Below are positions 1-6,775 of a stretch of 64,000 bases of DNA, one piece after another. The notes beneath the pieces were generated by a model. It was not told the origin of the DNA. It searched no databases and saw nothing but the letters and a program-made list of their open reading frames with translations. The first letter of the stretch is position 1, and every line of letters starts with the position of its first letter. Made by a program: the position numbers and the translations under genes. Source of the DNA: Streptomyces resistomycificus (GTDB taxonomy: Bacteria > Actinomycetota > Actinomycetes > Streptomycetales > Streptomycetaceae); NCBI RefSeq assembly GCF_001514265.1, contig NZ_KQ948988.1, positions 1,185,395 through 1,249,394 on the forward strand, read 5' to 3'.

Positions 1-1
1 G

Positions 2-964
2 TTGGTGGTCTGCGGGCCACGGGGCGCGGAGACGGCCCGGGCCGTTGCGGACGCGCTGGGCGACGCCTGTGCCGGGCTGCACGCCGAGGCCCGGATGCAC
101 GTACCGGCGGAGGTCGCCGACCGGGCCGTCGAGGCGGTGCGGGCCGTCGGCGCCGACGGCTGCGTGGCCGTCGGCGGCGGCTCCGCCATCGGCCTCGGCA
201 AGGTGATCGCGCTGCGCACCGGCCTCCCGCTGCTCGCCGTGCCGTCGACGTACTCCGGCTCCGAGATGACCCCCGTCTGGGGCCTGACCGAGCACGGCAC
301 CAAGCGCACCGGCCGCGACCCGTCGGTCCTGCCGCGCAGCGTCGTCTACGACCCCGAACTCACCCTCTCCCTGCCGGTGGGCCTGTCCGTGACCAGCGGC
401 GTCAACGCCGTGGCGCACGCCGCCGAGGCCCTGTACGCGCCCGACGCCTCACCGCTGGTCTCGCTGATGGCCGAGGAAGGCGCACGGGCCATGACGGGTG
501 CCCTCCCCGCCCTGGCGGCCGACCCCCATGACCTGGACGCCCGCGGCCGCGCCCTCTACGGGGCGTGGCTCTGCGGCGCCGCACTCGGCGCGACCACCAT
601 GGGCCTGCACCACAAGCTGTGCCACGTCCTCGGCGGCACCTTCGGCCTGCCGCACGCCGAAACCCACACCGTGGTCCTGCCGTACGCCCTCGCGTACAAC
701 GCGCCCGCCGCGCCCGAGGCCATGGCGGCGCTCGGCCGGGCCCTGGACACCGACGACGTGCCGGAAGCCCTCCGGGAACTCGCGGGCCGCCTCGGCGCAC
801 CCCGTTCCCTGGCCGAACTCGGCCTGAAGGAGACCGACGTGGCGGTGGCGGCGGGCGCGGTGTCCGGGCAGGCGTACCCGAACCCGCGTGAGGTCACCGA
901 GGCCGGCGTGCTCGGGGTACTGAGAGCGGCGTACGCGGGCGACCGGCCCTCAGCGCGGCACTGA
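2..964 (+). CDS. Maleylacetate reductase, 5' end outside window
   Basis: The visible 320 residues fit the iron-containing alcohol dehydrogenase family, subtype maleylacetate reductase, which reduces maleylacetate to 3-oxoadipate with NAD(P)H in hydroxyquinol and chloroaromatic breakdown. The dinucleotide loop VGGGSAIGLGK (about residues 57-67), the segment VPSTYSGSEMTP (80-91) and the histidine-rich active-site stretch HHKLCHVLGGTFGLPHAE (203-220) are all present. Family members are about 350-360 residues, so some 30-40 N-terminal residues lie left of the window and the first visible start codon is probably not the real one. Upstream partners such as an intradiol dioxygenase are expected but cannot be seen. 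The family call is strong; the exact substrate is inferred. Confidence 0.85.
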   Translation: MVVCGPRGAETARAVADALGDACAGLHAEARMHVPAEVADRAVEAVRAVGADGCVAVGGGSAIGLGKVIALRTGLPLLAVPSTYSGSEMTPVWGLTEHGTKRTGRDPSVLPRSVVYDPELTLSLPVGLSVTSGVNAVAHAAEALYAPDASPLVSLMAEEGARAMTGALPALAADPHDLDARGRALYGAWLCGAALGATTMGLHHKLCHVLGGTFGLPHAETHTVVLPYALAYNAPAAPEAMAALGRALDTDDVPEALRELAGRLGAPRSLAELGLKETDVAVAAGAVSGQAYPNPREVTEAGVLGVLRAAYAGDRPSARH

Positions 965-1076
965 CCTCCGACCGGGGCCCGCCCCGAACCCCCAGCCCGG
1001 CAGTGACCACCGACCGGGGCCCGCCCCGAACCACCAGCCCGGCAGTGACCTCCGACCGAGGCCCGCCCCGAACCCC
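962..1076. repeat. 42-bp direct tandem repeat, 2.7 copies
   Basis: A 42-bp unit starts at 962, 1004 and 1046; the third copy stops after about 31 bp. Copies differ at only two or three positions. Each holds the GC-rich dyad GGGGCCCGCCCC, which could fold as a small hairpin. The array fills the gap between the reductase stop and the ribosome-binding region of the YceI-type gene. It could act as a weak terminator or simply be a slippage product. Confidence 0.8.
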
Positions 1077-1114
1077 ACAGACGCAAACCGAACGAAGACC
1101 GAAAGGTGAACACC

Positions 1115-2026
1115 ATGCCCCTCGGACTGCTCCGGCGGCGATTCAGGACAGCCTCCGGAGGCGCCGCGGGCCTCACGCCTCCCGTACCGTCCGGCGCCGG
1201 TGTCGTCGTCCGCGAGGTCCTGGACCCCGTGAACGAGCCCATGGGCGGCGCCGACGTGACGGTGACCGAACTGCGCAGCCACCGGGTCGCGGCCCGCGGC
1301 ACCACCGACCCGTACGGCTACTTCATGGCCGTCCTGCCGCCGGGCAACTACAGCCTCCTGATCGTGGCCGAGGGGCTGGAACCGCACCGCGAGACCTTCG
1401 ACGTCGAACCGGACAGCCGCGCCGCCGCGCAGCAGGTCTGGCTCCAGTCGGCCCGGCAGCTCGAACTGCCGGTCCCCGGCACCTGGCTCTTCGACCCGCC
1501 GCACACGGCGATCCGCTTCGTCGCCAAGCACGTCGGCATGGCCCATGTGCACGGCCGGTTCGAACGGTTCGAGGGCGGCCTGCAGGTCGCCCAGGACATG
1601 AGCCAGTCCCGCGTCCAGGTGCGCATCGACGCGTCGAGCATCACCACCGGCAACAACACGCGTGACACCCACCTGCGTTCGGCGGACTTCCTCGACGTCG
1701 ACCGCTACCCGTACATCGAGTTCTCCAGCACCCGCTTCGCCTACCGGGGCGGCACCAAGTGGAGCCTGCTGGGCAGCCTCACCATGCACGGCGTGAGCCG
1801 GTCGGTCTCGCTGGACACGACCTATCTGGGCATGGTCAACGGCGGCTACGGCGAGGAGCTGCGCTGCGCGGCCCTGGCCAAGGCGGAACTGCACCGAGAG
1901 GACTACACCCTCAACTGGCGCTCGATGCTGGCACGCGGCATCGCGGTCGTCGGCCCGACGGTCCAACTGGAGCTTGACGTCCAGGCGATGTACCGCACGC
2001 ACGACACGCCGACACCGCCGGAGTAG
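1115..2026 (+). CDS. YceI-domain protein with N-terminal carboxypeptidase-regulatory-like domain
   Basis: About 303 residues. Residues about 30-110 form a transthyretin/CarboxypepD-regulatory-like beta-sandwich (VVVREVLDPVNEPMGGADV, then DPYGYFMAVLPPGNYSLLI). From about residue 125 a YceI lipocalin-like domain follows (GTWLFDPPHTAIRFVAKHVG, RYPYIEFSSTRF, GSLTMHGVSRSVSLD). YceI barrels bind isoprenoid or other amphiphilic lipids. No signal peptide or membrane segment is seen, so a cytoplasmic location is likely. ATG 1115 is chosen because GAAAGGTG lies six bases before it; the in-frame GTG at 1106 has a weaker site. The two-domain arrangement is recurrent in actinobacteria, but I know of no defined function. 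Confidence 0.8.
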   Translation: MPLGLLRRRFRTASGGAAGLTPPVPSGAGVVVREVLDPVNEPMGGADVTVTELRSHRVAARGTTDPYGYFMAVLPPGNYSLLIVAEGLEPHRETFDVEPDSRAAAQQVWLQSARQLELPVPGTWLFDPPHTAIRFVAKHVGMAHVHGRFERFEGGLQVAQDMSQSRVQVRIDASSITTGNNTRDTHLRSADFLDVDRYPYIEFSSTRFAYRGGTKWSLLGSLTMHGVSRSVSLDTTYLGMVNGGYGEELRCAALAKAELHREDYTLNWRSMLARGIAVVGPTVQLELDVQAMYRTHDTPTPPE

Positions 2027-2066
2027 CCGGACGTGGCCGGCGGGTGCCCGCCTGGTGGACGCACCC

Positions 2067-2095
2067 TTGACGGGGACCGGAGGGCCAACCAGACT
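2067..2095 (+). promoter_or_regulatory. Probable sigma-70-type promoter of leader peptide/GST-like transcript
   Basis: TTGACG (2067-2072) and CAGACT (2090-2095) are separated by 17 bp. Transcription would start near 2102, shortly before the small leader ORF at 2130. This is a pattern match only. Confidence 0.5.
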
Positions 2096-2129
2096 CCAGA
2101 GGGGAATCCTAGTGAACAGGTAGGGAAGC

Positions 2130-2252
2130 ATGGGGCGCCTTGAGCCGATCACCAGCGGTGTGAGCCGTACGCCTCGGCCGTCCCCTCTTCTGACCTCCCG
2201 CCGTCACATCGATCTGCTGCGCGTCTGCAGCGCGATCAGCCCCCTGGGCTGA
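2130..2252 (+). CDS. Short leader peptide (40 aa) of the RRHIDL type
   Basis: ATG 2130 follows an excellent Shine-Dalgarno (TAGGGAAG) and opens a 40-codon frame. Its C-terminal part reads LLTSRRHIDLLRVCSAI. This matches, from memory, the short actinobacterial peptides annotated as putative leader peptide, with a conserved RRHxDLxRVxSAxC core and a Cys near the end, usually found before sulfur, cysteine or thiol genes. The Cys codon (TGC) comes late, as expected if ribosome stalling on cysteine supply controls the next gene. That next gene, at 2397, is a thiol-transferase-like protein, which fits. An in-frame GTG at 2160 could give a 30-residue version. The attenuation role is inferred. Confidence 0.7.
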   Translation: MGRLEPITSGVSRTPRPSPLLTSRRHIDLLRVCSAISPLG

Positions 2253-2396
2253 GCCCGGCCGGCCCCGTGCCCGAGCGGACAGGCGGTGCCCCGAAGGGTG
2301 CCGTCTGCTCCGTGCCGCACGGGGCGGCGGCCGCCGCTCGTCGCCCGACGTCGCTTCCGCCGCGCGTACGTCCACGCCTCCACCCCGGGGAGAACC

Positions 2397-3266
2397 ATGT
2401 CCGTCACTCCGCTCGCCTCCGTCCCCGCTACCCGCCCGGCACCCGCGTTCCGGGGCCGGATCGGCCAGGACGCGCGCAGCGGGCACTACGCCGTGCCCCG
2501 CCGCTACCGCCTCCACCTGTCGCCCACATGTCCCGACGGCCTCCGGATCGCCGTGGCGCACAGCCTGCTCGGACTCGACGACGTCTGCCCGGTGACGTCC
2601 CTCGGCGTGGTCCCCGACTGCCCCGACGGGGGACACTCCGCGCTCCGCCCGCTCTACGAGGCGAGCGTGCACCGGTACACGGGCGCGGCCGTCGGGCCGG
2701 TACTCAGCGACGACTGGTCGGGGCGGATCGTGAGCACCCACGCGCCCGACATCACCCGTGACCTGTCCCGGCACTTCGGCGGCGGCACAACGGCCCTGTA
2801 CCCGCGCGGGGCGGAGTCGGAGATCGAGGCCGTCGAACGGCTCTGTGCCCGCGGCATCGAACAGGCCGCGCAGCGGGCCGGTACGGCGGGCGTCGGGCCG
2901 GGGGAGCGGGACGCGGCGCTCGCCGAGCTGCTGGAGACGCTGGGCGCGCTGGAGCGCTGGCTGGTCGGGCGGGAGTTCCTGATCCGGGAGCAGGTCACCG
3001 GGGCGGACGTCGACCTGTGGGTCACCCTCGTCCAACTCGACACCGTGCACCGCCATCACCTGGACGCCGCAGCCGTGCACCGCATCGCCGACCACCCCCT
3101 CCTGTGGGCCTACGCCCGCCGACTGGCCGCCCACCCGGCCTTCGGCGGCCACCTCGACCTCGACGGCATCGCCCGTCGGCACCACTCCCGCTGCCGAGGC
3201 CTGGAAGCCGCCGGATCGGCCGTGCAGATCCTCGACTGGGCGACACACACGGCCCAAGTCCACTAG
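2397..3266 (+). CDS. Xi-class glutathione/mycothiol S-transferase-like protein (ECM4/YqjG family)
   Basis: 289 residues. An N-terminal thioredoxin-like half carries the candidate catalytic cysteine in SPTCPDGLR (Cys45), at the place where the family usually has CPWAHR. The C-terminal alpha-helical half contains LERWLVGREFLIREQ and GADVDLWVTLVQLD, typical of glutathionyl-hydroquinone reductases. Streptomyces makes mycothiol rather than glutathione, so the protein may reduce mycothiolated quinones; that is inference. It is shorter than the usual 320-340 residues and the CPWAH signature is altered, so substrate use may differ. ATG 2397 is chosen for the GGGGAGA site just before it. The gene lies behind a thiol-type leader peptide, which supports a thiol-linked role. 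Confidence 0.7.
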   Translation: MSVTPLASVPATRPAPAFRGRIGQDARSGHYAVPRRYRLHLSPTCPDGLRIAVAHSLLGLDDVCPVTSLGVVPDCPDGGHSALRPLYEASVHRYTGAAVGPVLSDDWSGRIVSTHAPDITRDLSRHFGGGTTALYPRGAESEIEAVERLCARGIEQAAQRAGTAGVGPGERDAALAELLETLGALERWLVGREFLIREQVTGADVDLWVTLVQLDTVHRHHLDAAAVHRIADHPLLWAYARRLAAHPAFGGHLDLDGIARRHHSRCRGLEAAGSAVQILDWATHTAQVH

Positions 3267-3505
3267 CCCTTCCAACTGTCGCCGCCCTGCCCGACGTGCT
3301 CGGCGACACCACGTCCGCCGCCCGGGCCACCCCGGACCCGGAGGACGGCTGGTACCGCCTCCTCCTGCACTTCGACTCGCCCCGAGCCGCCTGCCGTCGC
3401 CTGCTCGGCTTAGGACCCGATGCCGAGGTCCTCGAACCGCCGCAGGTGCGGCAGGAGTTGGCGGAGGTGACGCGTGCGACGGCCGCCCACCACCAGGCGG
3501 TGTGA
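3267..3505 (+). pseudogene. C-terminal remnant of a WYL-domain transcriptional regulator
   Basis: Directly after the GST-like gene, another reading frame stays open to a stop at 3503-3505. It reads as the C-terminal domain of YafY/WYL regulators: DGWYRLLLHFDSPRAACRRL, then LGPDAEVLEPPQVRQELAEV. The N-terminal helix-turn-helix and the WYL core are absent; the DNA where they should be is the GST-like gene. This looks like a decayed regulator whose front was deleted or overwritten. The family assignment rests on the characteristic VLEPPxLRxxL tail. Confidence 0.6.
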
Positions 3506-3521
3506 TCCCGGCGGTGGCGTG

Positions 3522-3563
3522 GGGCGAGGACGTCACCCTCCCCCGAAGGTGACGTCCTCGCCC
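3522..3563. terminator. Bidirectional hairpin terminator
   Basis: Perfect 16-bp inverted repeat (3522-3537 with 3548-3563) and a 10-nt loop. It lies between the + strand remnant and the convergent metalloprotease gene, so it can serve both strands. Confidence 0.8.
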
Positions 3564-3617
3564 GCTCCCCCGGCGCCGGACCGCGGTCCGACATCGTCCG
3601 TGCGGCCTGCCGTGCTG

Positions 3618-4703
3618 TCACCAGCACATGACGGCTGTTTCCCCCGAACCCCAGCCGGAGTACAGGCGCACACGGACGAAGTAGCGGCGGCCCTTGACCA
3701 GACGGGCCTTGATCGTGGCGTTGCGCGGGGTGCCCCCGTCGTCCTCGCCGGTGAGGTAGCGGGGCTCGCCGTCCCGCTCCTCGAAGAGCACCACCAGCGC
3801 GTCGCTCTCGCCGAAGGTGCCCACGGTGTACTCGCGGGTCTCCGGCGGCTCGACGACGAAGTCGGCCTGCTCGCCCGGGCCCAGACCCAGCGGCACCGAC
3901 CGGAAGGGCACCAGCGCGGGCACCCACCCCGGCTCGGCCGGCGGATACCAGCGCAGGACGTACTCCTTGTCCGCGGCGGAGAGCGTACCGGGCGGGGTGA
4001 GGCCCCTGCGGTACTGCTCCGGCTCCAGGATCAGCCCCGCCTCGAAGGGGTACTCCATGATCGACTGCGGGTCCCACACCGAACCGTGCACCTCGTGCGG
4101 GTCCAGCTTGCGCAGGATGTTGGCGAACGTCCGGTCCCGGCTCCAGAAGTTCGGCGGGCCCGCCAGGTCGGCGTAGACGGCCTCGTCGTCCCAGTGGATA
4201 CCGGCGAACGGGCTCTGGTGCTCGTGCAGCATGCCGAGCGCGTGCCCGATCTCGTGCAGGGCCGTGCCGCGTTCCCCGGCCGCGGTCAGGTCCCAGCCGA
4301 AGTTCATGGTGCGTTCGTTCAGCCCGACCCGGAGGGCGTCCTTGCCCACCGTCGACCAGGAGCCGTCCCCGACCTGGAACCCGATCCGCAGCTCGGCCTC
4401 CGAACGGTCGCCGACCTCGGCGAACGTCACCCCGATACCGAGGTCCCGCCACTCCTGGAAGCACTCGCGTACGACGTCCAGCTGCTCCTTGGCGCCGGCC
4501 CACGGCACCCGCCTGCTCGAGCCGGTTCCCGGTACCGGAATGACGGACCCGTCGGTGTCGTCCTCGAAGAAGTAGTAGTGCAGCACGGTGTGGTTGGCCC
4601 ACATCCGGCCCCCGGCGATGAGCGCACTGTGCCGCTCGGCGGCCAGTCCCGGCGCGAAGGCCGGGGCGGGCTGCTGCGCGAGAGAGCAGTAGCGTGCGGT
4701 CAT
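3618..4703 (-). CDS. Astacin-like (M12A) zinc metalloprotease
   Basis: 361 residues from the ATG at 4703. The zinc-binding helix HEIGHALGMLHEHQSP puts ligands at His150, His154 and His160 with Glu151 as catalytic base, and a Met-turn (QSIMEYPF) follows downstream. Both are astacin hallmarks. A C-terminal beta-rich segment (VEPPETREYTVGTFGES, then RLVKGRRYFVRVRLYSGWG) resembles a prepeptidase-type accessory domain. No clear signal peptide is present, which is unusual for astacins and leaves localisation open. A longer version beginning at a TTG near 4772 is possible but lacks support. It is divergent from the LAL regulator with about 70 bp between them, so that regulator may control it. Confidence 0.8.
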   Translation of the reverse strand: MTARYCSLAQQPAPAFAPGLAAERHSALIAGGRMWANHTVLHYYFFEDDTDGSVIPVPGTGSSRRVPWAGAKEQLDVVRECFQEWRDLGIGVTFAEVGDRSEAELRIGFQVGDGSWSTVGKDALRVGLNERTMNFGWDLTAAGERGTALHEIGHALGMLHEHQSPFAGIHWDDEAVYADLAGPPNFWSRDRTFANILRKLDPHEVHGSVWDPQSIMEYPFEAGLILEPEQYRRGLTPPGTLSAADKEYVLRWYPPAEPGWVPALVPFRSVPLGLGPGEQADFVVEPPETREYTVGTFGESDALVVLFEERDGEPRYLTGEDDGGTPRNATIKARLVKGRRYFVRVRLYSGWGSGETAVMCW

Positions 4704-4774
4704 GGCGAACAGCCTGCCCTCGACCGCTCCCGGGCGCCTGAGTCGGGGCCTACTCAAGTCCCCCTGTATCAAGA

Positions 4775-6673
4775 GTGAGTAGGGCTGCTCTAGCTCTCGT
4801 GACGACTTTCGAACGGGACGCGAAGACGCTGGAGCTGCCCTGGCCGTTCACCGGGCGCGAGGACGAACTCGATCTGGTGCGCGGGGCCCTGACCTCGGCA
4901 CGGCGCGGCATCGTGGTGACCGGCGCGGCGGGCAGCGGCAAGACCCGCCTGGCCACCGAGGCGGTCCGCGGCACCGACTACGCCACGGTCGCCGGGACGC
5001 CCGAGACCCGGCAGATCCCCTTCGCCGCGTTCGCGCACCTGCTCCCCGAGTCAGTGTCCCTGCACCGCGCCGTCCAACTTCTCTCCGGCACGCGGCTGTT
5101 GCTGGTCGACGACGCCCATCTGCTCGACGACGCCTCCGCCGCCCTGGTCCACCAGCTGGCCGTGCACGGCCGCACCCGCCTCCTGGTCGTCACCACCGAG
5201 GGCGCCCCGGTGCCCGGCGCGATCTCCCGCCTGTGGACCGGCGAGCTGCTGCCCCGCCTCGCCCTGGACCCGCTGCCCCGGCAGGAGACGGCCCGACTGC
5301 TGGCGTCGGTCACCGGCGACGGCCTGGAGCCCCTCACCGTCAACCGCCTGTACCGCCTGTGCGAGGGCGACCTGAGGCTGCTGCGCGACCTGCTCGGCGC
5401 GGTACGCGACCTGCTCGCCCCCGTACCGGACGGCTCGGGCACCCGTTCCTGGCGCGGTCCCGTGCCGATCACGGCCACCGTCCGCGAACACACCGCGCGA
5501 ATCCTCGACCGCCCCGACCCCGGGGAGCTCGAGACCCTCCAACGGCTGGCCTTCGGTGAGCCCTTTTCCCTCCCCATGGACGACCTCGACCTGCGCGGCC
5601 TCGAACGCCTGGAGGCCGACGGCCTGGTCAGCGTCGACGACCACGGCTCGGTCCACCTCGCCCGCCCGCTGTACGGTCCGGTGCTGCGCGCGTCGGCCGG
5701 ACGCCTGCGGGCGCGACGGCTGGCCCGCACGCCGGACAGCTGCACGGCCGCTCTGGCCGCCGAGTCCGCCGCGCTGACCAGGGCGATCGAGCGGGCGTAC
5801 GTCCGGACGACGCCGACACCCGTGGGGGAGTGGCTGCTCGACGAGGGCACCGGGGTGCCCGCCGACTACGCGGCCGTACGGGCGCGGTTCTCGCGGCTGC
5901 GGGGAGAACTGCGCGAGGCGGCGGCATGGGCGCGGGAGGGGCTGCGGGCGGCCGGGGACAGTCCGGCCTGCCGCCGTGAACTCGCCCTGGTCGCCGCCCA
6001 GTCGGGCGACACGGCCACCGCGCACCAGGTACTGGGCGGCCGCTCCCACGGGGGTGGGGCGGCCGCCTGGCTGTCGGCGGCGGGCGGTGACGTCGACGCG
6101 GCGGTGGCGGCGGTCACCGGCGAGGCCGAGGTGGCGGCGGTCACCGGCGACGCGCAGGCGGCCGTGGTCCCCGGCGAGGTCGAGGAGGTGTACGAGGCCG
6201 TCCGGTTCGGCGTTCCGGAGCCGGCCGTCGGGAGGCTGTCCGGCGTCCTGGGCCGGCACGCCGACGCTCTCGCCCGCCGTGACGGTCCCGCCCTGGACCG
6301 GGCGGCCGCGGAACTGGAGGAGCGCGGCCTGCTGCTCTTCGCCGCCGAGGCGCACGCACAGGCCGTACGCGCGCATCGCGACCCGCGTGCGGCCCGCACC
6401 TCACGTACCCGTGCCGTCGCCCTCGCCCGGCGCTGCCAGGGCGCCCGCACGCCGGCCCTGTCCGGCCTGGTGCTGGGCGAACTCACCGCCCGTCAGCGGC
6501 AGATCGTCACCCTGGCCGCCGCCGGCCTCAGCAACCGGCAGATCGCGGAGAAGCTCACCCTGTCCATCCGTACCGTCGGCAATCACCTCTACGGCGCGTA
6601 CGCCCGCCTCGGCGCGAGCGACCGGGGCGCGCTGCCCTGGCTCGTGGAACCGCCTCAGGCGCAGTCGGCCTGA
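4775..6673 (+). CDS. LAL-type LuxR-family regulator with AAA ATPase
   Basis: 632 residues, compact for LAL proteins, which often exceed 900. An N-terminal P-loop ATPase has Walker A GAAGSGKT (50-57) and Walker B LLLVDD (108-113). The middle is helical and degenerate TPR-like. The C-terminus is a LuxR helix-turn-helix (about 569-615: LTARQRQIVTLAAAGLSNRQ, then TVGNHL). A near-duplicated stretch around residues 445-462 (VAAVTGEAEVAAVTGDAQ) suggests local slippage. The GTG at 4775 is kept; a second GTG at 4799 is a possible start. LAL proteins are ATP-dependent activators of secondary metabolism or catabolic genes. The target is unknown here; the divergent metalloprotease is the nearest candidate. 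Confidence 0.9.
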   Translation: MSRAALALVTTFERDAKTLELPWPFTGREDELDLVRGALTSARRGIVVTGAAGSGKTRLATEAVRGTDYATVAGTPETRQIPFAAFAHLLPESVSLHRAVQLLSGTRLLLVDDAHLLDDASAALVHQLAVHGRTRLLVVTTEGAPVPGAISRLWTGELLPRLALDPLPRQETARLLASVTGDGLEPLTVNRLYRLCEGDLRLLRDLLGAVRDLLAPVPDGSGTRSWRGPVPITATVREHTARILDRPDPGELETLQRLAFGEPFSLPMDDLDLRGLERLEADGLVSVDDHGSVHLARPLYGPVLRASAGRLRARRLARTPDSCTAALAAESAALTRAIERAYVRTTPTPVGEWLLDEGTGVPADYAAVRARFSRLRGELREAAAWAREGLRAAGDSPACRRELALVAAQSGDTATAHQVLGGRSHGGGAAAWLSAAGGDVDAAVAAVTGEAEVAAVTGDAQAAVVPGEVEEVYEAVRFGVPEPAVGRLSGVLGRHADALARRDGPALDRAAAELEERGLLLFAAEAHAQAVRAHRDPRAARTSRTRAVALARRCQGARTPALSGLVLGELTARQRQIVTLAAAGLSNRQIAEKLTLSIRTVGNHLYGAYARLGASDRGALPWLVEPPQAQSA

Positions 6674-6688
6674 GCCGCCCACCGGACC

Positions 6689-6729
6689 GGCGGTCTGACC
6701 CCCGTGATCGGGGGAGGGGTCAGACCGCC
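6689..6729. terminator. Bidirectional hairpin terminator
   Basis: Perfect 14-bp stem (6689-6702 with 6716-6729) and 13-nt loop between the convergent LAL and CHAT genes. Confidence 0.85.
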
Positions 6730-6775
6730 CCGGACCCGGTCGCCGGCGGGGCGCCGCACCGCCCCGTCGGCGACG

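Noticed and set aside
3618..4703. Astacin-like protease as part of the CHAT/subtilase cassette
   Set aside because: It is separated by the LAL regulator and a terminator and pairs better with the LAL gene, so I do not include it in that system.
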